From: Sycobia sp. Sy_11
Lineage: Eukaryota > Arthropoda > Insecta > Hymenoptera > Epichrysomallidae
Reading direction: 5' to 3'
Length of the DNA: 64,000 nucleotides
NCBI GenBank assembly: GCA_018907035.1
Contig: JACCIC010000124.1
Location: forward strand, 814,501 to 878,500
Shown in pieces: positions 45,455 to 56,029 of this stretch. A model generated the notes under the pieces. It saw nothing but the letters and a program-made list of their open reading frames with translations, was not told the origin of the DNA and searched no databases. How positions within the stretch are numbered: the stretch's first letter is position 1; each line of letters opens with the position of its first letter. A program made the position numbers and the translations under genes.

Positions 45455-46090
45455 ATTCAAAATATATAAATATTTAGTTATTGCAATTAGACTATTAAAT
45501 ATACATTTCTCAGTTCTAAATATTTGAAAAATAGAAGTTATCTAAGTATGAACTTCAGAAAACGAACGCTTTCAATTAATTTTGTTTCTGAGTGGGTGCA
45601 TGTTGTAAATGTAGGTATGTATATATATACATATGTACCCAATACACGCATACACACACGCGCGCGCACACACACACAATATTATATTTGTATCGTAGGC
45701 AGTGCAACGTGACTTAATTTCAAACACAAAATCTCCACTGTTTAAACTTTACATTACTCTTAACACATAAGTGTTAAGAGTCTCTTTATAAGTATAGTAA
45801 CCGGAGAACTGAAAATCTGGAATCCACCTGGTGAAGAAATTTTTAAACATTCTTATTTTTAGCAACCGAAATATTAAAATTAATGATATGCTTATGAAAT
45901 TAAATTTAATGCAGTTAAGAAAATGAATTTGAGTTAGCCAATTTAAATAAATTCTTCTTACACAAATAATGATGTTTTTTTTAAATTAAAAAAATATTGT
46001 ATCAACTAAACCAGTTAAGACATTTAAATGTATATTTTTTTAAATTATAAACAGTTGTTTCTATTAAACAAATATATCGTTCTTTCCATT
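45455..46090 (+). repeat. Composite of two dispersed repeats around (CA)n
   Basis: 45455-45600 matches 30.17-30.32 kb. After a (CA/CG)n tract (about 45650-45678), 45679-46090 matches 28.245-28.65 kb, including the hairpin ACTCTTAACAC / ATAA / GTGTTAAGAGT at 45756-45781. The order differs from that at 28-30 kb. Confidence 0.75.
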
Positions 46091-46240
46091 TCAACAAATG
46101 TATTAAATTAAAATTATTAAATTTTGTTTTAATGTATTTTCTTGTTTTAATTTGTTTTAACGATTTCATATCCCCCAAAGAATTAACAAAACCACCAGAG
46201 ATATGTATGGAAATAATAGATAATTTTATTTTCGCTTTTG

Positions 46241-46288
<48 letters not shown>
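46241..46288. repeat. (TA)n-(TG)n microsatellite
   Basis: Ten TA units followed by 14 TG units. Confidence 0.95.
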
Positions 46289-46289
<1 letters not shown>

Positions 46290-46291
<2 letters not shown>

Positions 46292-47680
46292 GGTTTACAT
46301 GACGCTTTCCAGTGGTTGGGTAACCCTACTATGAAAAATTACCCAAAGGCTGGATCCAACGATTTGTACAGAAGTATTTTTCTATAAGCGTCTATCTTCT
46401 TTGGTGCAACTATGGTGGGTAGAGAGGAGTGTAATGTAGAGGGTAGAGAGAAGAAGTGGAAACTCCGCTAAAATCGTATCAGATTACACGGCAGAAAATC
46501 AGGACAGAATTGTCGCAAGACGGCGACACACTGTGAGGTTGCTCGTTTAAATGCATGTATGAAGAAAAGAGGGTGGGGGGTATGCAGTGAGCGTGGAGAG
46601 AGGAAAGATTTAAATCTCTGCTCCCCTATTTTTGCTTCTTTTCTTTCCCTTACTCGCTTTGGCTTTTGCTTTCTCTCTCTCTTTCTCTCTCTTTCTCTGT
46701 TACACGTAGAACCATCGGGGGATTTCCAGGACAGCGACGTCTACCAAATAGATCTGAACTACCATCGCCGACTATTTTTTGATAAGCTTGTCCCTTCTAA
46801 AATGAACGAAGTTTACACTCCTTCTATCCACTCTTCATATGTGCAGTTTATAATTCACTCATCAAGAAACGTTCAGTCTCGTCGTTTTGAAAAGTTTGAA
46901 ACAATATCTCTCAAATGTCAGCTAAGCTACTACATATATATAATTATACGAGCTCCAATTCTCAAAAATTATAAGCCACGTCTCGGAAAATTCCGTAATA
47001 TTTAATTTTTGATTTAGTTCTACCAACTACCACAATTAATTTCTCTAGCAGTAGCTGCGATCGATTCGGATTTCCTTTAAAGATATACAGCATTCTTAAA
47101 TATTGGTTCAATCGGTTGCTATAAGTATATAGTATATGGATAAAAACGTGAGCATGAAACGTATTCCTTGATCTACTTTTAATTATTTCGCAGTCGTCAA
47201 AACAATATAGTGGTATTTAATAAATGGCGTATTTTTTGGCAGTATTTACTAAATTTATAGAAGCGTTTTTTAGACTTTATTATTAATATTATTATTATTA
47301 TATTAGTATTATTATTATTATAGTAATTAATTATATTACGTTATATGAAATATTATTGATATATAAAGGTTTTGTATTTCCGAAAGATTATAGTTTTAAT
47401 TATCTGAAAGTTGTTCGATCTATTTATAAAAAAGTAATAATCTGTTCGAAAAAACTCTTTTCGAAGGGTCATGATTACTTTTTTAAACCACAATTCACTT
47501 ATTCATATCAATATAATCATATCAAACCACTATGTGTAAATTTTCACTTATTTGAATGTAGAGAGTAGGCAATTCTGGAATGCGTGAAGAGCAGTTTTCA
47601 TTTATCGATATTCGTATTTGGCTCAGTCTTCCAAGGATCCTCAGTTTTTATGACAGATCATCTTCTTAATATCCGTATCC
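46290..47680. other. Mixed stretch without demonstrated gene
   Basis: The 46.3-46.8 kb part is less AT-rich and holds a purine-rich block (46.42-46.48 kb) with GTAGAGGGTAGAGAGAAG that recurs inverted at 57.67-57.70 kb, and a CT-rich block at 46670-46700. A segment at 46925-47095 with GATCGATTCGGATTTCC recurs at 53.86-54.03 kb. No convincing gene was seen. Confidence 0.45.
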
Positions 47681-47690
47681 ACTATATTGG

Positions 47691-47909
47691 TTTTTTTTTT
47701 TTTTTTTTAATGTTATTTAACGTCGCTCTATGTATGTTTCCAAATACCGGTGATAATCAGCGACGGAATTGTACGATGTGTTTTGTAAACAAAGCATATG
47801 TAAATTATTACAGCGGTGTTTGTATCAATCGGCCGAGACCGGGATTTGAACAAGGATCACCAAGTTACTAGACCTTCACTCTAGCGATCGAGCCATCGTA
47901 GACCTCTAT
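47691..47909 (-). mobile_element. tRNA-derived SINE, copy 2
   Basis: Same family as 40.55 kb. On the minus strand: A box region GATGGCTCGATCGCTAGAG, B box TGTTCAAATCCCGG, body, and a tail TAAATAACATTA with about 18 A residues. A 7-bp target duplication, TATATTG, flanks it at 47683-47689 and 47910-47916, which defines both ends and shows LINE-type integration. Confidence 0.9.
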
Positions 47910-48059
47910 TATATTGTATGCATCATAATTGACTGATGGTTATTAGCACGTATAGAGAAAAATGCTTTTCAATTAGCTAAAATGCATATTGCGTTTTACA
48001 TAAAACTTTTTTCTACAGATCCCAATTTGTTATGAATCAGTTACTTCAGGGATACCATG

Positions 48060-48249
48060 TATATAATGTTTGTATAGAGAAGCAGTGAGAAAGAAACGTC
48101 ACTCGTGCGCTGCTGCTGTAGCGAGAATGAAATTCCAACGAGCATTGCACAGCTTAACCGGTGCCAAGCATGAAAGGGAGAGAGAGAGAGAGAGAGGGAA
48201 AGAGCGAGAGAGGGGAAGAGAGAGAGAGAGAGAGGGAAAGAGAGAGAGA

Positions 48250-48287
<38 letters not shown>

Positions 48288-48430
48288 AAGAAAAAGAGAC
48301 AGTGAGAGACAGAGAAATGGAGCGAGAACGAAAAGAAGGGTGTAATGGGCAAGGAGACGAGAGAGGACGGGAGAGTAGTGAAGTTACTATGGTGGGGGTA
48401 CAAGTCGGGGAGAGAGAAGAACAGGAAGAA

Positions 48431-48484
<54 letters not shown>

Positions 48485-48725
48485 TCGAAGGAGAACTGGT
48501 GTAGAGTGGGAGAGGCGAAGCGAGGAACCGCCATTCTGTCACGTCATACACAAGTCGGCGTGGCCGAAGAAAATCAATCCGGTCTACTCCCACCCGCGAG
48601 TCGGCAGTCCCTTTGCCCTTCCGACCCCCCGCACGGTCGCCTGGTGCGTTCGCGTACATATCCACGTGCCTGTGTAGTGTACCAGTCTGGCTATACGGTA
48701 TAGGCGGCTGAATAACCTGCTCTTA

Positions 48726-48792
<67 letters not shown>

Positions 48793-48960
48793 TCTTTGCC
48801 TTTCTTTCTCCAAGCACAACATATATACTAGCAATCTCGCAAAAAGCCGACTCTGCAGTAGTCTGAAACCAATGGCTATACTATCGCCACCGAAAACGTC
48901 CGAGATGGACCTAGATATTGTATATTTGTAGATATACCAGCAAGGAAAAGCAAATGCCAT
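48060..48960. other. GC-richer, GA/CT-rich island
   Basis: Long imperfect (GA)n tracts (48176-48300, 48428-48480) surround a CG-containing stretch (48520-48720) with CCCACCCGCGAGTCGGC and CCCCCCGCACGGTCG, then (CT)n at 48727-48786. The composition resembles a gene 5' region, and CG content is far above the surroundings. No coding exon was identified; the Arg/Glu and Ser/Leu frames are repeat artefacts. Confidence 0.35.
48727..48786. repeat. (CT)n microsatellite
   Basis: About 29 TC units. Confidence 0.97.
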
Positions 48961-48964
48961 ACTG

Positions 48965-49960
48965 AAGCTCTAGAGAGAAATTCGAAGCTTATATAAAATA
49001 TAAGAGGGTTAATAAAATCCTTGGTTAGCGAAAGGACCTACATAATAAAATCATATTGCATTAGTGATTTTTGAAATGATAAAAAACGAAATAACAAAAA
49101 ATAATCTTCTACCATTTGCTGATAATGACATATAAGCAGTTTTAAAAATTAATTACAGTAAAAGTAAATGTTTTTTTCTGTACGTATTAGATATAAATAA
49201 TATAAATAAAAGTAATAATTTTTAATAGAAGAAATAACTCGTAAGTCAGAGCAGTTTTTAAATTCCTTTTACAAAAATCATACGATATATGTTCAACAAA
49301 TGAGATAATGGTATATTATTGAAAAATATATACTTATTCATTAATATTAAAATTTTTTTCTTCTATGTGAGCCCTCAGTTATTACTTTTTTGTATAACTT
49401 CCACCTTTTTCAGCGAAGCAGTCTTTACCTTCTCAATTCTTATAAATCTCCGTCTTTGCATGAGTCTTCCATTTCAAAAAAAGAAAAAAATACAGGAAGG
49501 TCAATCCGATGCATATAGTGGCGTAAGTATTATGTCGTAGCATAAGCTAAGAAATCAGAAAAAAAGTAGCGATAAGTGAGCAGTTACAAATTCAGAAGTA
49601 TCTGAAGTAACTTATTGCAGCCATACATCTCATGTTTAAAATATAAATAATTGCATGAAGCCAGTCAAAAAAATACCAAAATGGCTTAATAGCGTCTTAA
49701 CTCATCGCGGATAGTTGCTGCGGTGGAATTGTTTCATTTGAAGGTAACTATAGATGTATAAAAATTTTAACTTTTACCTTTAATTTTAAACTGTGAACAA
49801 AAAAGGTTAGTAGTTTTGGTCTAGATTTTTTTCATGTATGCAACAATAAATATATATCTTAGGAATGGGTTGTTTATTAACATTTAACGTTCAAAAGCTA
49901 TGATTTACTTAGATTAGATATTATAATAGAGAGTAAAAAGTAAATCAGAAATTGTATTTA
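48965..49960. other. AT-rich stretch without recognisable gene
   Basis: Nothing identifiable. Confidence 0.5.
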
Positions 49961-49969
49961 TGCACTAGT

Positions 49970-50320
49970 AATTATGGGAATGCGGCATTGTCGTAATGTG
50001 TATTAGTAACGAATATAAACATGGATAGAATCGTAAAGCTCGTATAAAAAGTACCACCACCCCCAGGTAAGCTACTACTCCGTCATACAGAAAATGAAGA
50101 TAAAAATAGTAAAAAATAAAAAAATAAACATAGATAAAAACGTAAAACCCATAGAAAGTGTCATAACCTCGAGGTAATTTATTACCCCGACATTCAGATG
50201 GCACAAACATTTCGAACTTCACTGATAATAGTTTTTTACACACTACCAGTCTCGGTGTTACCATTTCGCATACCAACGAAAATTACAGTTTTTTAGTAAC
50301 TGCACTCCACCATGTAATAT
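49970..50320 (-). repeat. Dispersed repeat, copy 1 (inverted relative to copy 2)
   Basis: Matches 50.43-50.60 kb in inverted orientation over about 150 bp (for example ACACTACCAGTC and ACCCCGACAT blocks) and 50.6-50.72 kb in direct orientation. A third relative lies at 54.06-54.24 kb. The pair at 50 kb forms an imperfect foldback with a spacer of about 150 bp. There is no protein with known domains. Confidence 0.65.
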
Positions 50321-50429
50321 ATTTACTTGCTAAAGTGCAGTAAGTAAGAATCTGTTATTCTTCGCTAAAAATGCTTCAGCATTACTTGCTGAAGTGCAGC
50401 TAGTTAAATACTTTAATTCTCGTCGGTAT

Positions 50430-50725
50430 ATGAAGTGGTAAAACAGGGACTGGTAGTGTACAAAAATCTATTATCATCGTGGTGCGAAACGGTTGCGTCA
50501 TCTGTATGTCGGGGTAACAACTTACCTCGGGGTTGTAACACTTTATATGGGCTTTACGCTTCTAGCCATGTATACTTCGTTGATACATATATATGACACA
50601 AGCATTTCGAACCACGACGGTTATAATTTTTTGCACACTAGCAATCCCTGTTTTACCACTTTACATATCGACGGCAATTACAGTTTTTCATTAACTGCAC
50701 TTCAGCAATAGTAATACTGAAGTCT
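50430..50725 (+). repeat. Dispersed repeat, copy 2
   Basis: The counterpart of the previous repeat. It contains GGTAAAACAGGGACTGGTAG at about 50442 and, later, the ACTGCACTTCAGCA block that recurs through 50.3-50.75 kb. Confidence 0.65.
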
Positions 50726-50803
50726 TTTTACTGAAGAATTACAGTTTTTTACTTAAGAGTGCTGCAAACTCCGATTGAAGTGCCGTGCTGAACTACCAGA
50801 ACG

Positions 50804-51150
50804 GAAATAAATTTACTTCGACGTCTCATTCCCTAAATTTTGATAGTAGAAAGTTAAACAAAATTTTGTATAAATCTTTAGACGTGCCTACTAGTGGCGA
50901 AACTTTCTTAGAGTTAATAAGATTTCTCTAAGTAGGTTAAAAAAAATAAAAAAATTTCGTACAAATTTGTCCTTTGCTCCACGTGGTTCTGGTGCTTTTA
51001 ATGAAAATATTTATTGTAAATTTTAAATGTCATTTACATACATAATTCGAGTGCCGCCACTTGTAGGACAAAATAATAAATCAAATAAAATTTGTTTCAC
51101 CGTTCTATGTATTGTATAAACAAAATGAGACGTCGAAGTAAATTTATAAT
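50804..51150. mobile_element. MITE-like inverted-repeat element
   Basis: Perfect inverted termini TAAATTTACTTCGACGTCTC at about 50806 and GAGACGTCGAAGTAAATTTA at about 51128, with weaker inner symmetry around CTAGTGGCG and the inverse of CAAGTGGCG. Length is about 345 bp, with no coding sequence. The TA at the borders suits a Tc1/mariner-type target duplication. Confidence 0.6.
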
Positions 51151-51154
51151 GCAC

Positions 51155-52225
51155 GAAATCCCCTGTAACTGATAATCACTATTTCTGTAGATAAAAAATA
51201 GAGAAATTTAGTCTTAGCATATTCGAAGAGATGTAACAAGTAACAGTCCGTACCGTACATGTATTATCGAAATAAAAAGAACCCTGATGTTTATTGTAAT
51301 ATTTTCAATTCATATTTTACGTAAGTAATTATAAAAGAAAATTAGGCGATACAACTAAATATGTGTAGATAATATTTTACATTATGCATTTTACTGTAAT
51401 TTTTAACATATAAAAGAGATTTTATTTTTCAAAAGAACGTCAAGCGTGCAAGTTCGCAATCATGTATACGCGCACAATATACAACAATACATGACTAAGT
51501 CGAGCGTCTCTGCGTGCGCCTTCTTATCTAAATATCATCTATTAGCTGTAGTACGTTCGCGTGAGATAGAAAACAATGATGCTTACTACATCTGGGTTTA
51601 TTGCTTTTACTCTGTCCAACAAACTGAACTTATTATATGCATTACATTTGTGTCGTAAAGGCCCTTGGGTAAAAGTGCTATATATATACAGGAATGTACA
51701 CTTAGCACATTTGAACGCTTGCTTTGCTGCCATTCAAGCTTTTTGGAAAATATGTATTTAGGTGAGGACTGCGGAAGAGTTCCTACATTCCATTTTGCGG
51801 AAAATGTATGCATTTATGCTTCTTGCGGTACTTATGATTGCTATAATAGTGCTTTTTTGCTGAAATTGAATTTGAATGGCGAAATCAAAAAGCAAAAAAT
51901 AGTGATTTTTGGTATTCTCGGATAATAAGAATATTATTAAAAAATTTGTCGCAAGAGAGATGTACATCTCATAAAAGTTCATCTTTTTTTATCTGTTAAT
52001 TTTTTTGGTACAACCGGTATTTCTCAAGAAAAATTTAACAATTTCATCTAGAGTTGTTTCAAAAATCTGCGAATTCTGGATATACTTCAGAAAGCACCGA
52101 TATCTGATTTTGCTTAAAATTGTCAGATTACTATTTTTGGTATGCTGATTATTACTATCGTTCTGATTTTTATACATTTTGGATTTTTGTGGCAAAATAC
52201 ATAAAAACTGCGTAAATGCATAATT
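51155..52225. other. AT-rich stretch without recognisable gene
   Basis: No gene supported. 51.95-52.07 kb resembles the end of the 31/43-kb dispersed repeat. Confidence 0.45.
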
Positions 52226-52229
52226 ATTA

Positions 52230-53514
52230 TCAGGTATGTGAATAAGTCTTTCCCGTTTTTTTTCAAATTTTGAGCCTTTATTGTGAAAAAATGGTTACAA
52301 ATGAATTATTGAAAGTATTGGCCATCGCTAGCTACAACTTTTTCCCATCTTTCTGGCAACATACGAATCCCGTTCCGAAAAAATTCGACCGGTTTGGCCT
52401 CTATCCAGTCATCCACCCATTTTTTGGCTTCCTCGTAGGAATGGAAGTGCTGGTCAGCCAGGCCATGCGTCATCGATCTGAAGAGATGGTAATCAGACGG
52501 AGCAACGTCTGGACTATACGGCGGGTGGGGTAGGACTTCCCATTTGAGCGTTTCTAAGTATGTTTTCACCGGCGGTGCAACATGTGGGCGAGCATTGTCA
52601 TGTTGCAAAATAACTTTGTCGTGCCTGTCGGAGTATTGTGGCCGTTTTTCTCGCAGTGCGCGGCTCAAACGCATCAATTGTCGTCGATAGACCTCGCCTG
52701 TGATCCTTTCATTCGGTTTCAGAAGCTCATAGTAAACCACACCTAGCTGGTCCCACCATATACAGAGCATGAGCTTGGCGCCATGAATATTTGGCTTGGC
52801 CGTCGATGATGATGCATGGCCAGGTAGTCCCCATGATTTTCTTCGCTTCGGATTATCGTAACGTATCCACTTTTCATCGCCAGTCACGATACGATTCAGA
52901 AAACCCTTTCTTTTATGTCGCTGAAGCAGCTGTTCGCAAGTGAAAAAACGCCGTTCGACGTCTCTCAGCTTCAGTTCGTACGGCACCCAATTTCCTTGCT
53001 TTTGGATCATTCCCATGGCTTTCAAACGCTTGGAAATGGTTGTTCGGTCAACTCCCAATGCTTCAGCAAGTTCTTCTTGCGTTTGACAAGAATCTTCATC
53101 AAGCAAAGTCGCCAATTCTCGATCTTCAAAGATTTGCGGCCGCCCGGAACGCTCCTTGTCTTCCACGTCGAAATCACCGCTTTTGAAGCGTCGAAACCAT
53201 CCGCGAACACTTGAATCATCGACACAACCTTCTCCATAAGCCTCCTGAAGCAATCGATGCGTCTCGGCAGCAGATTTCTTCAAATTGAACCAATAAAGTG
53301 AAACTTCCCGCAAATGATGTCGACTCGGCTCAAATTTCGACATTTTCACGATATCAAAAATATATGATGCGAAAAAATTTTAACTAATGTGTTAGTATGG
53401 AATTGTTGACATATGAATAAGCTTTGATTATGACATATGTAACCATTGAATACTCGCACAGTATTGGTGGCGCATCTCTTACAAAAAACGGGAAAGACTT
53501 ATTCACACTCCTAA
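52230..53514 (-). mobile_element. Complete mariner element with TIRs and TA duplication
   Basis: This is a 1285-bp element. The left end, TCAGGTATGTGAATAAGTCT continuing TTCCCGTTTTTT, and the right end (inverse of TTAGGAGTGTGAATAAGTCT continuing TTCCCGTTTTTT) form TIRs of about 32 bp with four mismatches at the outer part. TA dinucleotides at 52228-52229 and 53515-53516 flank it. It carries one intact transposase gene. Length, ends and gene are all normal for a functional mariner, and no disruption is visible. A relative with many lesions lies at 60 kb. Confidence 0.95.
52306..53349 (-). CDS. Mariner transposase, intact (347 aa)
   Basis: The enzyme binds the TIRs, excises the element and inserts it at TA. 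Residues 8-110 hold two helix-turn-helix motifs (KRLKAMGMIQ at the end of the second). The linker motif WVPYEL lies at 121-126. The DDE/D domain has Asp158 (VTGDEKW), Asp251 (LQHDNARPH) and Asp286 (APSDYHLF), with 34 residues between the last two, the mariner DD34D signature. YSPDVAP is at 278-284. Length matches the family norm (about 345). Translation may start at Met1 or Met3 (MSKFEP). No stop, frameshift or lost catalytic residue is seen. It looks most like the mauritiana-type subfamily. Confidence 0.95.
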   Translation of the reverse strand: MKMSKFEPSRHHLREVSLYWFNLKKSAAETHRLLQEAYGEGCVDDSSVRGWFRRFKSGDFDVEDKERSGRPQIFEDRELATLLDEDSCQTQEELAEALGVDRTTISKRLKAMGMIQKQGNWVPYELKLRDVERRFFTCEQLLQRHKRKGFLNRIVTGDEKWIRYDNPKRRKSWGLPGHASSSTAKPNIHGAKLMLCIWWDQLGVVYYELLKPNERITGEVYRRQLMRLSRALREKRPQYSDRHDKVILQHDNARPHVAPPVKTYLETLKWEVLPHPPYSPDVAPSDYHLFRSMTHGLADQHFHSYEEAKKWVDDWIEAKPVEFFRNGIRMLPERWEKVVASDGQYFQ

Positions 53515-53515
53515 T

Positions 53516-54055
53516 ATATTCTATGAAGTATTTTTAAGAATCGGACATAATGTTTTTAATTATAGTATTAAATCCAAGAAAGTATGTCTTAACTCATGTT
53601 TCTATTTTAGATGGTTTTGCTGTAGATCTTTTCTTTTTGAAAAAAAAAATACATACTAAGTGAGAAGCGTTCTTAGGGTACAACTTACCTATTTTAAAAC
53701 TTATCTATTTTAGCGTAAGCATTATCAATTTTAACAAGATTTACAACTTTTATTTGAAATGTTGTTTATTTTTCATACTTTCTCTGATCAATTTGAATAA
53801 CTTTCATTATTGTGTTTATTTTCTGAAATTTTCGATTTAAATTCTTTTTTGACCAAAGCCACTATATATATAATACGGGCTCCACTTATAAAAAATTATA
53901 ATAAAGCTACGACCCTGAAAAGTCGGTAGTACAAAACATTCTGTTTAGTTCTGCAAACCACCGCAATTAATTTATCTAGTAGTCGCTGCAATCGATTCGG
54001 ACTTCCGTCAGAGGTATCAAGTATATATATATATATGTAACAAGTACATATATTA
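53516..54055. other. AT-rich stretch with a dispersed repeat
   Basis: 53.86-54.03 kb matches 46.93-47.09 kb. Otherwise nothing recognisable. Confidence 0.5.
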
Positions 54056-54059
54056 CCTG

Positions 54060-54240
54060 CTAAGAGCAGTCTGTGCAGTTCGGAAAAAAATTGTAATTCC
54101 CGTTGGTATGTGAACTGGTAAAACAAGGACGTGAAAAAAGTTTAAAAAAGCAGGCAGTATGCAAAAAAGTGTTACCATCGTAATACTTTTTATATAGGCT
54201 TTACGCTTCTATCCATGTCTATTTTCGTTGATATTAGGAA
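54060..54240 (+). repeat. Dispersed repeat, copy 3
   Basis: Resembles the 50.4-50.6 kb repeat: CGTTGGTATGTGAACTGGTA and GGCTTTACGCTTCTATCCATG match its blocks. Confidence 0.6.
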
Positions 54241-54829
54241 CTCAAATTATTGCCATAACCTCCCTGGTAGAAATCTAACAATTTTCCATAGGTTGGAAAG
54301 TAATTACTCGGTTTGAAAAATAGAACCAACTATCATCGCTTAAAAATAGGGAACATTTAGAATAAAACATCTGAACATTATCAATAAAATTAAGAAAGAG
54401 GTGAAAACTAGGTTTCAAGCTGGAACCTTGTTTCTGGCTAGTAAATGAACAATTTAATTCGGATGTAAGTTTAAATGACTAAAATCGCAAAAATTAATAT
54501 TTATATAATATAATATTGTTTATAGAATAAAATAAACACCATAATAATTACAAAATAATAATGAAGACTGTTTTGAGAATGAGCCTTTTGAATATCAGCA
54601 TGTGGTTTAGCATTAAATCTTATGAAAGACCCGCCAGAAATGATAAATATTTTATCAATGACTCTTTCCAAAAAATGAAAATCCTATTCATAAATGAGCA
54701 GCAGATTGATTATTTCCCATAGATCTAATGATATCATAAAAGCTAAGTATCAATGGTAATTTTGAAGAGATGTTTAACATAAAAAGCGGTTATATCTTGT
54801 TTTCAGAAATTAAATCAGCTAAAATATCT

Positions 54830-55540
54830 GCCGAACAGGCGAATTGACAGACGACGTCATCAGCAGGATCAAGTTCTACCACCAAGAACAACGCAGAAAA
54901 GCGGTACAAGCAGGTTCGTCAAAAATACATTAACGGTCAGCACGCGAGGCGATAAGATTAGCGATAGAAAATGTTTGAACCGTAGGTCAATCACGCATAT
55001 ATTATAGCTCGTTATTGTCTAGTGCCGTGAAAGGCTATTAAATGTTGAAAGGTTATTAAAAAAGTGCGATAGATTACAACATACCGAGAATAGATGTTAC
55101 GCGCCAGTAAAAAGGCTGCAATAGGCTTGTTCAGCGGACTGTAAAACACGGAATAAAGATGCATCTTTGGGGCTGCTTCTCAAAGCAGAGATTCGACACT
55201 TTGTACCTCTTTATTGACAACCTAAATGCCGAGAAAATGGTAAAAATCGATAAAAAGGCTTTTCTGCATCTGCCAAACAATGCTTGATGGGAAAAAAGGA
55301 AGATTGGATTCTGTAGGAGCACAACGAGCCTAAACACAACAAGTTCTGTACTGAGTGTAAGACTCCATCTGGCATCGTTACATTGGATTGGCCGTCGCAG
55401 TCGCTGGATGCAAACCCTATTGAAAATGTGTAGGTATATAGTAAACAAAAGCTTCGTGGAAGACGCACACACATCTTGAAGCAGTTGTCTTAACAAATTC
55501 AATAAAAAAAGTTGCTCATCAAAAATGTGCCCATGCACTC
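54830..55540 (+). pseudogene. Tc1-like transposase relic
   Basis: Fragments in different frames keep VKHGIKMHLWGCFSK and LFIDNLNAEKM (about 55130-55245), then the degraded catalytic region EHNEPKHN (normally with Asp) and TLDWPSQSLDANPIENVW with the catalytic Glu (about 55370-55430). These blocks are characteristic of Tc1 transposases (DD34E). The N-terminal domain is barely recognisable and many stops are present. It adjoins an inverted repeat at 55.54-55.87 kb that may include its right terminal repeat. Confidence 0.7.
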
Positions 55541-55870
55541 ACTTATTTATAGCGTGTGAATACAGTACTATGAAAATATAATTTAAAAATTATTTTGACA
55601 TCTACTTGCAGACCCGTCTTTGAAAACTTTTTGAGTAAACAAGAGAGCTGTAGCTACTAGATTATTTCAATTTTTTTCAAAATACCTACCTATATAAAAT
55701 TACCCTGGGGGTTCACTCTGTGAAATCATTAAACCCTCTTACACAAGAAATTTGAAAACCGTTTAAAATCAGTTTAAATCACTTGCAATAACCTAAATCA
55801 TTTATGTACATGTCAAAATAGCTTTTAAATTATATTTTCATAGTACTATATTCTCACGTTATAAATAAGT
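55541..55870. repeat. Imperfect inverted repeat (60-bp arms)
   Basis: ACTTATTTATAGCGTGTGAA with AGTACTATGAAAATATAATT at 55541-55600 is mirrored at 55811-55870 with few differences. The spacer is about 210 bp. It is either a MITE of the Tc1 family or a terminal repeat plus a second copy. Confidence 0.75.
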
Positions 55871-56029
55871 GTTATAAATTTACTAAATTAAAAATAAAAA
55901 AATTTACTAATTTATTAAAATACGTTATAAATAACACTTTTAATACGCAACTTTTTTATTCAATCATAATAAGTAATAATTTTCGAAACTTACACGAATT
56001 GGTAAGTTTTTGTTTTTGTTAAAGATAGC

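Noticed and set aside
48041..48703. Several long open frames on both strands
   Set aside because: Arg/Glu and Ser/Leu repeats produced by (GA)n/(CT)n; frames on both strands are open at once, so no coding signal.
52306..53237. Plus-strand and shifted frames over the mariner
   Set aside because: Shadows of the intact transposase gene.
55131..55538. Minus-strand frames of 135 and 87 codons
   Set aside because: They lie antisense to the Tc1 transposase relic and show no domain.
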